A stretch of 64,000 nt of DNA. Source: Avibacterium volantium. Lineage in GTDB: Bacteria > Pseudomonadota > Gammaproteobacteria > Enterobacterales > Pasteurellaceae. The DNA lies in the NCBI RefSeq assembly GCF_900635775.1, contig NZ_LR134167.1:1645001-1709000 (forward strand), given 5' to 3'. Positions 20,745 to 29,429 of this stretch are shown here, in pieces; position 1 is the first letter of the stretch; the number at the start of each line of letters is the position of its first letter. The translations under genes were made by a program, and so were the position numbers. The notes under the pieces were generated by a model. It searched no databases. It was not told the origin of the DNA and was given only the letters and a program-made list of their open reading frames with translations.

Positions 20745-22289
20745 ATGCAAGCCTCACTACAAGATATTCTCGATGTGGTTAAAGCAAAAAATCTAACCTA
20801 TCATCAAAAATTAATGAGCTTAGGCAATATTGCTGAGCGGCTATTTAACCCTATTGATTTATTAGGCTACACAGAAGAAGAATGGGAATATCTGCAAAAT
20901 CATATGATTTGTGATTTATGTGAAGGCTATGCCATTTATCGTCCGCGTTATATTTTGCCTGACTATAATGTTTATATTCAAAAAGGCTGTAAATTCCTTG
21001 ACTTGCCACCACCAAAAGATCTTGATGAAGTGCTAGATGGCTTGCTCATTCTTTATTCCCACGTTCCGTCCATTACCACTTATCCCGTTTATATTGGACG
21101 CTTAGATGAGTTGCTCGATCCTTTTATTACTGACGAGAACCAGGATTACATCAAAATTAAACGTTTCTTAAACCATATTGATAAAACCATTGCAGATTCC
21201 TTCTGCCACGCCAATATTGGCCCTTATGACACTAAAGCTGGGCGTTTAATTTTACAGGCGGTCATTGAGCTAGAAAATACCACGCCAAATATGACTATTC
21301 GCTACGATAAACAAAAAACCTCGCGTGAATTTGCAGAACTTGCTGCTAAAGCCTGTTTATTAGTGTCAAAACCATCCTTTGCCAATGATCCTTATTACAT
21401 TGAAGATCTGGGAGAACAATATGGTATCGCCAGTTGTTACAATGCCCTGCCTGAATGTGGCGGTGCTTATACCCTGACTCGCCTAAGATTAGGTACTATC
21501 GGACGTGCTTGCTCAAGTGTTAATGAAATGGTGAATGAATTATTGCCTAAAGTGGCAAAACTAGCCCTTTCGACCATGGATAAACGGCATAAATTCTTGA
21601 TCGAAGAAAGCAATTTCTTTGAAAGCAGTTTCTTAGCACAAGAAGAATTTATCAAGCGTGAAAACTTCACCAGTATGATCGCCATTGTGGGATTAGCCGA
21701 TGCGGTCAATCATCTTTTACAACAAGAAGGCATTAATGAAACCTTCGGGCAAAGCCAACGTGGTGATGAGATCGCCACACTCATTATGGATAAATTGGAA
21801 GAGGTCAATAACGCACATAAAGGGCTTTATGTGGAACGTACCAATAATCGTTATTTACTGCACGCGCAAGTGGGGGCGAGCAACCACGAAGAAGATAAGA
21901 TGAATACGCCAGCACACCGTATTCGCGTGGGTGAAGAACCGACATTATTAGCACATCTAAAACAATCTGCCCCATTCCATAAATACTTTCCTTCTGGTAC
22001 AGGGGATCTCTTTGCTTTCGATCAAACCTATACTGATCATTTAGATGCGGTGGTGGATATTATTGACGGTGCTTTCGCGCAAGGCTATCGCTACATTACA
22101 ACTTACCTGAAAAATACCGATCTCATTCGCGTAACAGGCTATTTAGTGAAGAAAAGCGAGGTTGAGCGTTATCGCAAAGGCGAAGCGGTATTACGCGATA
22201 CCACTTGGTATGGCTCTGGCACAGACGATTGCGCCAATGTCTTTGATCGCCAATTGCGCGATGAAGAAAACGTAAGTGCCAATTCATAA
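20745..22289 (+). CDS. yjjI: YjjI-family glycyl radical enzyme (DUF3029)
   Basis: 514 residues from ATG 20745, chosen because AAGGAG lies 6 bp upstream; a GTG start at 20721 is less likely. The C-terminal motif LIRVTGYLVKKSEVERY carries the glycyl radical loop (Gly about 465); GIASCYNALPECGGAYT and GTIGRACSS contain candidate active-site cysteines. The closest described family is E. coli YjjI, a DUF3029 glycyl radical enzyme of unknown substrate, much shorter than pyruvate formate-lyase or NrdD (both >700). Its activase gene yjjW overlaps the stop codon, and a nucleoside transporter gene follows. Oxygen-sensitive; expected under anaerobic conditions. Confidence 0.88.
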   Translation: MQASLQDILDVVKAKNLTYHQKLMSLGNIAERLFNPIDLLGYTEEEWEYLQNHMICDLCEGYAIYRPRYILPDYNVYIQKGCKFLDLPPPKDLDEVLDGLLILYSHVPSITTYPVYIGRLDELLDPFITDENQDYIKIKRFLNHIDKTIADSFCHANIGPYDTKAGRLILQAVIELENTTPNMTIRYDKQKTSREFAELAAKACLLVSKPSFANDPYYIEDLGEQYGIASCYNALPECGGAYTLTRLRLGTIGRACSSVNEMVNELLPKVAKLALSTMDKRHKFLIEESNFFESSFLAQEEFIKRENFTSMIAIVGLADAVNHLLQQEGINETFGQSQRGDEIATLIMDKLEEVNNAHKGLYVERTNNRYLLHAQVGASNHEEDKMNTPAHRIRVGEEPTLLAHLKQSAPFHKYFPSGTGDLFAFDQTYTDHLDAVVDIIDGAFAQGYRYITTYLKNTDLIRVTGYLVKKSEVERYRKGEAVLRDTTWYGSGTDDCANVFDRQLRDEENVSANS

Positions 22290-23086
22290 TGACTAAGCCA
22301 GTTCCGCTTTCTGAAATTTATGTTCCTCTACATCGGATTATTCCCTTTTCCAATGTAGAGGGACAAGGCAACCGCACCAGCATTTTTCTGCAAGGGTGTA
22401 AGCTAAATTGCCTTTATTGCCATAACCCAGAAACTATTCCAAGAAAAAATAGCGAAGCAAAGCTGGTCAGCTTGCAATATTTGTATGATCAGGTAATGAA
22501 CGCCGTGCCGTTTATTCGCGGCGTCACCGTTTCTGGCGGTGAACCCACCATTCATCATAAAAAATTAGTACCACTTTTCACCGCACTTCGTCAGCAGGGT
22601 CTGACTTGTTATCTTGATAGCAGCGGATTTTTTGATTATGACAGCACACAATCCTTAATTGCCGTAACCGATAAATTTCTCTTTGATCTCAAAGGTGATG
22701 GCTTAGGCTTACAGACCCTCTGTTTTGAACGCCGCAATCAGCAAGGCAAAGTGCCAACTCAAATTATCCCCACAACGCAGCATATCAAAACAGAAAATCT
22801 CACCCGAAATTGGCAAAATCTCGCCAAATTATTACCGCACAATAAAATTGAAGAAGTGCGGTTGGTTTTTATCAAAGATTTTTTTGACGCCTACCACTTA
22901 GTGGAAAAAGCGGCGCTACTGCTACGAGATTATCCCGAGGTGTTATTCAAAATTATTCGAGTGCATAGCAAAGGGGCAAGAGATGAAACGGGTTTAACCC
23001 CTTTTATTCCCACTATGGAAGAAACTCAGGCACTGGCAGAATTTGCTAAACAATGCGGAATACAAAAAATTACCACAATTACCTAA
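22289..23086 (+). CDS. yjjW: YjjW-family glycyl radical enzyme activase (radical SAM)
   Basis: 265 residues. Near the N-terminus GCKLNCLYCHNPE provides the CX3CX2C [4Fe-4S] site of radical SAM enzymes, preceded by FSNVEGQGNRTSIFLQG as in the PflA group. VSGGEPTIHH is the GGE motif for S-adenosylmethionine. I see no ferredoxin-like cysteine insert. The start overlaps the yjjI stop (TAATG), so synthesis is coupled to its target enzyme, in which it installs the glycyl radical. Confidence 0.9.
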   Translation: MTKPVPLSEIYVPLHRIIPFSNVEGQGNRTSIFLQGCKLNCLYCHNPETIPRKNSEAKLVSLQYLYDQVMNAVPFIRGVTVSGGEPTIHHKKLVPLFTALRQQGLTCYLDSSGFFDYDSTQSLIAVTDKFLFDLKGDGLGLQTLCFERRNQQGKVPTQIIPTTQHIKTENLTRNWQNLAKLLPHNKIEEVRLVFIKDFFDAYHLVEKAALLLRDYPEVLFKIIRVHSKGARDETGLTPFIPTMEETQALAEFAKQCGIQKITTIT

Positions 23087-23110
23087 ATTCATTCATCAAG
23101 GAGCGTAACT

Positions 23111-24361
23111 ATGGATCTCATTATCAGTATTGTCGGGATTTTCGTCCTGCTTGGCATTGGCTTGCTGTTTTCCAACAACCGCAAAGCCATTAATTTCCGC
23201 ACTATTTTTGGTGCCTTAGCCATTCAAATCGGCTTTGCTGCGCTGATTTTGTATGTACCCGCGGGAAGAAATGCCCTGCTTAGCACCGCTGAAGGCGTGA
23301 GCAAAGTGATAAATTATGGTAACGAAGGGATCGCCTTTCTTTTTGGTAACCTTGCCGATCCAAGCAATGTAGGCTTTATTTTCGCGTTCAAAGTCCTACC
23401 AATTATCGTCTTTTTCTCAGCCTTAATTTCCGTGCTGTATTACATCGGCGTAATGCAATGGGTAATTAAAATTATCGGCGGAGGCTTGCAAAAAGCACTA
23501 GGTACATCAAAGGCAGAATCAATGTCGGCGGCTGCCAATATTTTTGTTGGACAAACCGAAGCACCACTTGTAGTTAAGCCTTTTATTAGCCGAATGACAG
23601 AATCTGAATTATTTACTGTAATGGTAGGTGGAACAGCCTCCATCGCAGGTTCAGTATTAGCTGGCTATGCTGGTATGGGAGTGCCACTCACCTACTTAAT
23701 CGCGGCATCATTTATGGCAGCACCCGCAGGATTATTATTCGCCAAATTGATGTATCCACAAACAGAAAAATTCAGTGATACCTTAGAAGAAAACGTCAAA
23801 ACAGAAAAACCAAATAATATCGTTGAAGCGCTTGCCAATGGTGCGGCGTCAGGGGTAACACTTGCCATCAATGTGGGCGGTATGTTGATCGCCTTTATCG
23901 CCTCTATCGCCTTATTAAATGGCTTAATCGGCGGAATCGGTGGCTGGTTTGGCTATGGCGATCTCACCTTACAAAGCCTACTCGGCTATTTATTCCAACC
24001 TATCGCTTTCATCATCGGCGTTCCTTGGCAAGATGCTGAAATTGCAGGACAAATGATCGGAATGAAATTAGCCGTAAATGAATTTGTGGGCTATTTAGAG
24101 TTCGCCCAATATTTACAACCTGATGCGGCTGTACAACTTAGCGATAAAACCAAAGCCATTATCACTTTTGCCTTATGTGGCTTCGCTAACTTCAGCGCAA
24201 TTGCCGTACTTATTGGCGGAATTGGCAGTATGGCGCCAACCCGCCGATCCGACATCGCCCGTCTAGGCTTAAAAGCTGTCATCGCGGGCACACTCGCCAA
24301 CCTAATGAGCGCCACCATAGCTGGATTCTTTATTGATCTCAGTGGTGCGGCGTTGAGTTAA
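23111..24361 (+). CDS. nupC: NupC-family concentrative nucleoside transporter
   Basis: 416 residues, hydrophobic throughout, about 9-10 membrane segments. [13 protein letters not shown] and the glycine-rich [17 protein letters not shown] are the re-entrant loop/substrate motifs of the CNT family; [26 protein letters not shown] is the second conserved block. It imports nucleosides with protons or sodium. It starts 24 bp after yjjW with AAGGAG upstream, so it probably belongs to the same operon. In H. influenzae I recall the same trio (HI0519-HI0521). The substrate range is inferred from the family. Confidence 0.88.
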   Translation: MDLIISIVGIFVLLGIGLLFSNNRKAINFRTIFGALAIQIGFAALILYVPAGRNALLSTAEGVSKVINYGNEGIAFLFGNLADPSNVGFIFAFKVLPIIVFFSALISVLYYIGVMQWVIKIIGGGLQKALGTSKAESMSAAANIFVGQTEAPLVVKPFISRMTESELFTVMVGGTASIAGSVLAGYAGMGVPLTYLIAASFMAAPAGLLFAKLMYPQTEKFSDTLEENVKTEKPNNIVEALANGAASGVTLAINVGGMLIAFIASIALLNGLIGGIGGWFGYGDLTLQSLLGYLFQPIAFIIGVPWQDAEIAGQMIGMKLAVNEFVGYLEFAQYLQPDAAVQLSDKTKAIITFALCGFANFSAIAVLIGGIGSMAPTRRSDIARLGLKAVIAGTLANLMSATIAGFFIDLSGAALS

Positions 24362-24372
24362 TTACTCAAAAA

Positions 24373-24400
24373 ATTAAGGGCTGTCAGGACAGCCCTTAAT
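24373..24400. terminator. Hairpin between nupC and the DUF4760 pseudogene
   Basis: ATTAAGGGCTGTC and GACAGCCCTTAAT form a 13-bp perfect stem with a two-base loop. The two genes converge on it, so it can end transcripts from both sides. Confidence 0.75.
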
Positions 24401-24817
24401 CTATGTATTTTTATGAGATTTTAGAGGATCTTTCCCCCATTTATCAGCAAGCTGTTCAAACTCTTGAAAATAGGTATTTTTGTTTTTTCTCCTGCGTAAT
24501 TCCATTATTAGTGGTTTTGCATTTATCCACACATTCATCACATTAGAATATTGTAACTCTTTATAAATACGTTCTTCAAACGCACCATACTTAATCCCTA
24601 AAGCAATAAACTCATAACGATTTAACAATGTTCGGATAGCATTTTTAGTCGCTTTTTTATGTTCGTTTTGTTCTTCTTCACTCACATCAAGATAATCCAA
24701 AAATGAAGCATTTTTCGGTAATTTAGCAATAATCAACATTGCATTCGTCAGTTCTTTATCTTGATTTTCTTGTAATAACAAATCGATTGTTGCTCTCTGC
24801 CGTTGCATTTCTTGATG

Positions 24818-25535
24818 GGGCTGTCCTAGATAACAACTAAAAAATCTATTTAGGTTAGAATGAACCAATGAGAAAAAGTCGTCTAAGTCAGCACAAACAA
24901 AATAAACTCATTGAGCTATTTGTTGCAGGTGTTACTGCAAGGACAGCAGCAGAGTTAGTCAATGTAAACAAAACGACTGCCGCATATTACTTTCATCGTT
25001 TACGCCAACTCATCTATCAAAACAGCCTTCACTTAGAGATGTTTGAAGGTGAAATTGAAGCCGATGAAAGTTATTTTGGCGGTGCTCGCAAAGGCAAACG
25101 TGGTCGTGGTGCGGCAGGGAAAATTGCGGTATTCGGGCTTCTCAAGCGCAATGGCAAGGTTTATACCGTTGCGGTTCCAAATACGCAATCTGCCACCTTG
25201 TTACCCATTATTCGGGAGCAGGTAAAGCCTGATAGTATTGTTTACACCGATAATTATCGTAGTTATGACGTGCTTGATGTGAGTGAATTTAGTCATTTTC
25301 GTATCAATCACAGCACACATTTTGCTGAAAATCATAACCACATTAACGGAATTGAGAATTTTTGGAGCCAAGCAAAACGCCATTTACGCAAATTTAATGG
25401 TATCCCAAAAGCGCATTTTGAGCTTTATTTAAAGGAATGTGAATGGTGTTTTAATTACAGCAACATAAAAAGTCAAATTTCTATTTTAAAACAATTGGTT
25501 AAAGGGAGTTTAGTCTAGTTATCTAGGACAGCCCC
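24818..25535 (+). mobile_element. Second type of IS1595-family insertion sequence
   Basis: 718 bp with inverted ends beginning GGGGCTGTCCTAGATAAC and an 8-bp target duplication TTCTTGAT (24810-24817 and 25536-25543). Its ends and transposase differ from the three GGGGCTGTAGTAG copies, so it is a separate lineage of the same family. It interrupts the DUF4760 gene. Confidence 0.95.
24868..25518 (+). CDS. IS1595-family transposase, divergent lineage
   Basis: 216 residues. Same plan as the other copies: HTH-like VTARTAAELVNVNKTTAAYYFHRL, ISXO2 DDE domain EADESYFGGARKGKRGRGAAGK, VYTDNYRSYDVL, and HINGIENFWSQAKR. By eye it is roughly 60 percent identical to the other transposases in the window, with no frameshift. 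Confidence 0.94.
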   Translation: MRKSRLSQHKQNKLIELFVAGVTARTAAELVNVNKTTAAYYFHRLRQLIYQNSLHLEMFEGEIEADESYFGGARKGKRGRGAAGKIAVFGLLKRNGKVYTVAVPNTQSATLLPIIREQVKPDSIVYTDNYRSYDVLDVSEFSHFRINHSTHFAENHNHINGIENFWSQAKRHLRKFNGIPKAHFELYLKECEWCFNYSNIKSQISILKQLVKGSLV

Positions 25536-25696
25536 TTCTTGATTATGATTTAAGGTTTCTTTCGCTGACCTCCCATTAGAAAGAATCGCTTTTCTCGCAT
25601 AATAACCAGTTACAAGAATAGATAAAATTATGGCTCCTGTTTGTATCCAGAAGCCATAACTCTCACCTAAAAATTGGTTTGCAGCTAAAGTACCCA

Positions 25697-25738
25697 TTAA
25701 AAGCCACCCCAGCCTTCCATTAAATTCATTTTATTCAT
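25697..25738 (-). other. 13-codon mini-ORF overlapping the DUF4760 start
   Basis: MNKMNLMEGWGGF, preceded by AAGGAG 6 bp upstream, ends in a TAA that overlaps the ATG of the DUF4760 gene (TAATG). It could be a coupling leader. Alternatively the TTTT run before the stop lost one T and these residues were once the N-terminus, because adding one T fuses the two frames. Confidence 0.5.
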
Positions 25739-25808
25739 CTTTTTCTCCTTCAAGTGTTCATTAGTAACTTTTGATTTAACTTATATAAATTCTCTCTTTT
25801 TGTCAAGC

Positions 25809-26525
25809 CTATAAACTCCCCCACACCAACATCACAAAAAACAGCAAGGATACTGCCATTTCCGCCATTCCGACTTGTTTAACGGAAAGTTTGTATTTGG
25901 GGAGCAAGATTGCACGGATAAATGGGGGGATGAAAGCGAAGGCTAGTAAATATTGCTGGCATAAGGCAAAGCAGAGAATGCAGAGTAAATGGAATGCGTT
26001 GGACGCGTACAGATAGCGTGGATTTTTGCGTTCACGCATTACGGATTTAACGTATAGCGTTACGCCAACAAAAAATAAGCTTGGGTAGAGCGCAACCCAG
26101 TAGATTTTGTGATCGAATTGTGAATTAGCAAAATAATACGCAGCCATTCCTGCGATGGCGAAAATGATAATGCCGGCAAAATCGTTCAGCAATGCGCGCT
26201 CATCTTTTTGTTTTACATAGTAAATATTCACCGCGACAAAAGGCAACATTGCTAGCAAGAAATATAAAATATGCCAGTTATGCCATAAGGCGGGCAAGGC
26301 GAAAAGTAAGCTGGCGGTGGCGTAAATTAGCGTCCATTTGCGATAAAGCTCAAGATTTCTGCCTTTGAATAAGTTTAAAAAGGGATAGGTCATCAAATAA
26401 AGGGCGAACCACGCCAATAACAGAAATAAATGCAGCGTGATCGGTGTAGAAAGCAACATTCCGTATAAAAACGGCATCAGTGCCATTACGATAGCACCGT
26501 GTTGATTGGAAATAAGCAGTTTCAT
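25809..26525 (-). CDS. YwiC-like integral membrane protein
   Basis: 238 residues with about 6-7 hydrophobic helices. It starts MKLLISNQHGAIVMALMPFLYG, containing the QHGA motif that opens YwiC-like family proteins, and has the central LLNDFAGIIIFAIAGMAAYYFA block. The family has no established function; in Bacillus ywiC lies near nitrate respiration genes. It is divergent from the yoaB-like gene, with an uptake signal at 26537 in the shared upstream region. Confidence 0.7.
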   Translation of the reverse strand: MKLLISNQHGAIVMALMPFLYGMLLSTPITLHLFLLLAWFALYLMTYPFLNLFKGRNLELYRKWTLIYATASLLFALPALWHNWHILYFLLAMLPFVAVNIYYVKQKDERALLNDFAGIIIFAIAGMAAYYFANSQFDHKIYWVALYPSLFFVGVTLYVKSVMRERKNPRYLYASNAFHLLCILCFALCQQYLLAFAFIPPFIRAILLPKYKLSVKQVGMAEMAVSLLFFVMLVWGSL

Positions 26526-26630
26526 AATAACGAATAAGTGCGGTGAAAAATTGCCAAGAATTTTAGCTATTTTTGCGCATAATCGCTATAATCCTTGCGA
26601 ATTATTTTTATTTCATATGAAGGAAAAAAG

Positions 26631-26981
26631 ATGACAACAATCCAACGTTTTCACGCCAATGAGCGCCTTGCCGAAATGTGCGTTTATAACGGCGTGGCTT
26701 ATTTGGCGGGGCAAGTGCCAGAAAATACGCAAGACAATGCTTATGAGCAAACCAAGGAAGTGCTTGGTTTAATTGATAAATTGCTGGCTGAAGCGGGATC
26801 AGATAAACGCAAAATCTTAAATGCACAAATTTTCTTGGCCGATATGCAAGATTATGCAGAGATGAACCGCGCTTGGGACGAGTGGGTTGATCGCCACAAT
26901 CCGCCAAGCCGCGCGACCGTAGAGGCCAAACTTGCCGTGCCTGAGTGGAAAGTGGAGATCGTGATTACCGCTGCGGTGTAG
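26631..26981 (+). CDS. yoaB: RidA/YoaB-like reactive intermediate deaminase family protein
   Basis: 116 residues from ATG 26631, which has AAGGA upstream; an earlier frame start at 26595 has no ribosome binding site. Single YjgF/RidA domain: VYNGVAYLAGQVPENTQDNAYEQT, ILNAQIFLADMQDYAEMNRAWDEWV, and PPSRATVEAKLAVPEWKVEI, in which the Arg corresponds to the residue that binds imine substrates. It resembles E. coli YoaB more than RidA itself. The 3' end overlaps the convergent yafD-like gene by 17 bp. Confidence 0.87.
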   Translation: MTTIQRFHANERLAEMCVYNGVAYLAGQVPENTQDNAYEQTKEVLGLIDKLLAEAGSDKRKILNAQIFLADMQDYAEMNRAWDEWVDRHNPPSRATVEAKLAVPEWKVEIVITAAV

Positions 26982-27855
26982 CCAAAGTTAATTCCACCAG
27001 TAACGGATTATGATCAGAACTGGTGGTCTGCACCGTGCGCGCAGGTTTCACGCTAAAACCGCGTACAAATACCCAATCAAGCGGATTATCCAAAAAACGT
27101 AGCCTATCATCAGGCTGAAATGATACGGTAGTCAAGCCATAAAGTGCGGTGAGTTTTTTGATTAAATTTATCCGCCCTTTATTCCACGCATTGAAATCGC
27201 CTGCCAGAATAATTGGTCCCTGATGTTGTTCAATCAGCTTAAACATCGCTTCTAGCTGCTGTTGATAATGGCTTGGATTCAGCTCAAAATTCACCAAATG
27301 CAAATTAATTGTCAATAGCGATTGTCCATTGCTCAACGGAAACACCATCGCATTGCCCACTTTAGGAATACGAATCCAAGGCTCAATGGAAGCTCCTGCG
27401 CAATAATATTGTGGCGCAAAACGGCTCATCAACGCCACGCCTGATTGATTGCCCAAATAAGCAAAACTGCTGGTATAAAGTGCGGTGGAAAATTTAGAAA
27501 AATTTTGGGAAGAATGTTGCTCCGCCAACTTTTGCTGACTTGGCACTTCTTGCAATAAAAGAAAATCTTGCCCTTGCGACAAACTATCTAATTGTTGTTG
27601 CCAACCTTGATCTTGCCCTTTGTGCATATTCCACACTAACAAGCGAAAATCCTGCTGCTCAATGGGCTTTACAGACTGCTCTGCATAAAAACAAGCCACC
27701 GTATTATCCAAGGCTTTACGTTCATAATGTAACGCATTTTCTGTGCGAAATTGAATTTTCGGCTCAGGGTAAATTTCTAGGCTATACCACAAATAGCCAA
27801 CGCCCAGTAGAATCAATCCTAACAAGGCGATAAAAAAAGAATTTAGTTTACTCAT
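26965..27855 (-). CDS. yafD: YafD-like endonuclease/exonuclease/phosphatase family protein
   Basis: 296 residues: an N-terminal membrane helix (8-24), then the EEP domain from about 70 with metal and catalytic motifs LVWNMHKG, LLLQEVPS, GDFNAWNKG and SSDHNPLLVEL. These are the DNase I/Mg-phosphatase signatures; the substrate of YafD is not known. The protein would be anchored in the inner membrane. It converges on the yoaB-like gene with a 17-bp tail overlap. Confidence 0.85.
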   Translation of the reverse strand: MSKLNSFFIALLGLILLGVGYLWYSLEIYPEPKIQFRTENALHYERKALDNTVACFYAEQSVKPIEQQDFRLLVWNMHKGQDQGWQQQLDSLSQGQDFLLLQEVPSQQKLAEQHSSQNFSKFSTALYTSSFAYLGNQSGVALMSRFAPQYYCAGASIEPWIRIPKVGNAMVFPLSNGQSLLTINLHLVNFELNPSHYQQQLEAMFKLIEQHQGPIILAGDFNAWNKGRINLIKKLTALYGLTTVSFQPDDRLRFLDNPLDWVFVRGFSVKPARTVQTTSSDHNPLLVELTLATPQR

Positions 27856-28017
27856 TTTGATGTATTTTGAAATTTTGTGCTTTCTAAATAATAGCAGTTT
27901 ACTTATACTACGCCAATTAATTTGGCTTGCGTTCCTTTCCCGTCTAAATCACCAAATGGAGCAAAACCAGCCACGTTTCTTAGCAAAATTCTTTATTATT
28001 TTGATTAAGGCATTTCA

Positions 28018-29346
28018 ATGAACGTTTATACCTATATTTGCTTTCTCTCAGCTATTTCCATTCTGATCGGCTTTGTTACGCAAAAAATTAACGACAAAAT
28101 TCAATACACCATCGCCATTACCGCCACCTCAATGGTTGCCTCGCTCGTGTTATTGATAATGGGGCATTTCAATTTATTACACGTTGATTTGCTCGCCAAG
28201 GGTGTAATGGAACAGATTGATTTTAAAAGTTTCTTGCTCAACGGGATTTTAGGTTTCCTCCTTTTTGCCGGCGCGTTGGGGATAAAACTTCCCGTAATGA
28301 AAAGCCAAAAATGTGAAATCACCATTCTCGCCTTATTTTCTACCTTCGCTTCTACTTTCCTTATCGGTTCAACTTTTTATCTTTTAACTTACGCCCTTGG
28401 TTGGGAAGTGGATTTTATTTATTGTATGTTGTTCGGCGCTCTGATTTCCCCTACCGACCCTATCGCCGTATTAGCCATCATCAAAAATCTAAAAGCACCG
28501 AAAAAACTTTCAATGAAAGTGGAAGGGGAATCCTTATTTAATGACGGTGTGGGATTAGTGATTTTCACCACCATCTTTGCTGTGGCATTCGGCGGCAAAC
28601 AGCCTACCCTAGTTGATGTGAGCGAACTTTTTCTAATGGAAGCAGGCGGCGGTTTGCTGTTTGGCTTGATACTCGGCTTAGTGGCGCATTTCCTGATCTC
28701 CGCTACCGATGACGGAAGTTTAGAAATTTTGCTCACGCTCACCATTCCAACCGCTGGCTTTATGGTAGCTAATTTACTCGAAGTTTCAGGCGCATTGGCA
28801 ATGGTGGTTTCGGGCATTATCATCGGCAACTGGACAAGACACACGGGCTTCTCCAAACAAAGTCAGCATTATTTAGATCATTTTTGGGAGATGATCGACC
28901 ATTTCCTAAACTCTTTGTTATTCCTACTCATCGGCGCGGCAATGTTGCTGGTAAACTTCACCTACCAAGGGATTATTTTAAGCCTACTCGCCATTCCACT
29001 TTGCCTAATCTGCCGTTACATCAGCGTGTGGACACCGTTTAAATTCTTAAGTATGAAAACTACTTACAATCCATACACCTTACGCATTCTCACCTGGGGC
29101 GGCTTGCGTGGCGGGCTTTCACTCGCAATGGCGCTTTCCATTCCCGTAGGCAGCCTGTATATCCCGAAAATCGGTATGAACGTACGTGATTTACTTTTGG
29201 TAATGACCTACGCCGTGGTAATGTTCTCCATTCTCGTCCAAGGCACCACCATTGAAACAATGGTTCGTAAATCCAAAGAAGCGACCTTGCAAGCAAGAGG
29301 ATATGTGGGGTTAAAGCCGGAGCATAAGGAAGAAGCAGAAGCATAA
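28018..29346 (+). CDS. nhaP: Na+/H+ antiporter, NhaP/CPA1 type
   Basis: 442 residues, about 12 membrane helices. CPA1 signatures: ALISPTDPIAVLAI and VEGESLFNDGVGLVIF carry the acidic ion-binding residues, and LTWGGLRGGLSLAMALS is the conserved Arg-containing helix. It would exchange cytoplasmic Na+ (or K+) for protons. It stands alone, with a 162-bp upstream region in which I see no recognisable riboswitch, and ends in a strong terminator. Confidence 0.88.
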   Translation: MNVYTYICFLSAISILIGFVTQKINDKIQYTIAITATSMVASLVLLIMGHFNLLHVDLLAKGVMEQIDFKSFLLNGILGFLLFAGALGIKLPVMKSQKCEITILALFSTFASTFLIGSTFYLLTYALGWEVDFIYCMLFGALISPTDPIAVLAIIKNLKAPKKLSMKVEGESLFNDGVGLVIFTTIFAVAFGGKQPTLVDVSELFLMEAGGGLLFGLILGLVAHFLISATDDGSLEILLTLTIPTAGFMVANLLEVSGALAMVVSGIIIGNWTRHTGFSKQSQHYLDHFWEMIDHFLNSLLFLLIGAAMLLVNFTYQGIILSLLAIPLCLICRYISVWTPFKFLSMKTTYNPYTLRILTWGGLRGGLSLAMALSIPVGSLYIPKIGMNVRDLLLVMTYAVVMFSILVQGTTIETMVRKSKEATLQARGYVGLKPEHKEEAEA

Positions 29347-29351
29347 AAAGG

Positions 29352-29378
29352 AAGGGCTAACTTAGGTTAGCCCTTTTT
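29352..29378 (+). terminator. Terminator after nhaP
   Basis: AAGGGCTAAC/GTTAGCCCTT stem with a 4-base loop followed by TTTTT. Confidence 0.9.
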
Positions 29379-29429
29379 ATATATTAGAAAAAACTTTCTA
29401 AAAAACCACCGCACTTATATTTTGCAGAA

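Larger units (their letters stand above)
24401..25697 (-). pseudogene. DUF4760-like membrane protein gene split by an IS1595-family IS
   Basis: The 5' part (25697-25536) encodes MGTLAANQF, a transmembrane helix (FWIQTGAIILSILVTGYYA) and SAKETLNHNQE; the 3' part (24817-24401) continues QEMQRQRATIDLLLQENQD through to GKDPLKSHKNT. Removing the IS and one TSD copy rejoins the two parts in frame, giving about 190 residues: an N-terminal helix followed by an RATIDLL segment and a helical cytoplasmic domain, the layout of DUF4760 proteins of unknown function. The intact halves show the disruption is recent. A possible second lesion near the start is described for the upstream mini-ORF. Confidence 0.8.

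Noticed and set aside
24373..24400. GGGCTGTC inside this hairpin resembles the GGGGCTGTCC end of the IS at 24818
   Set aside because: Only about eight bases agree, there is no internal IS sequence, and the stem works as an ordinary terminator.
27856..28017. Possible ion-sensing riboswitch upstream of nhaP
   Set aside because: I looked for known conserved motifs and found only a short GCCAATTAATTTGGC palindrome, too weak to call.
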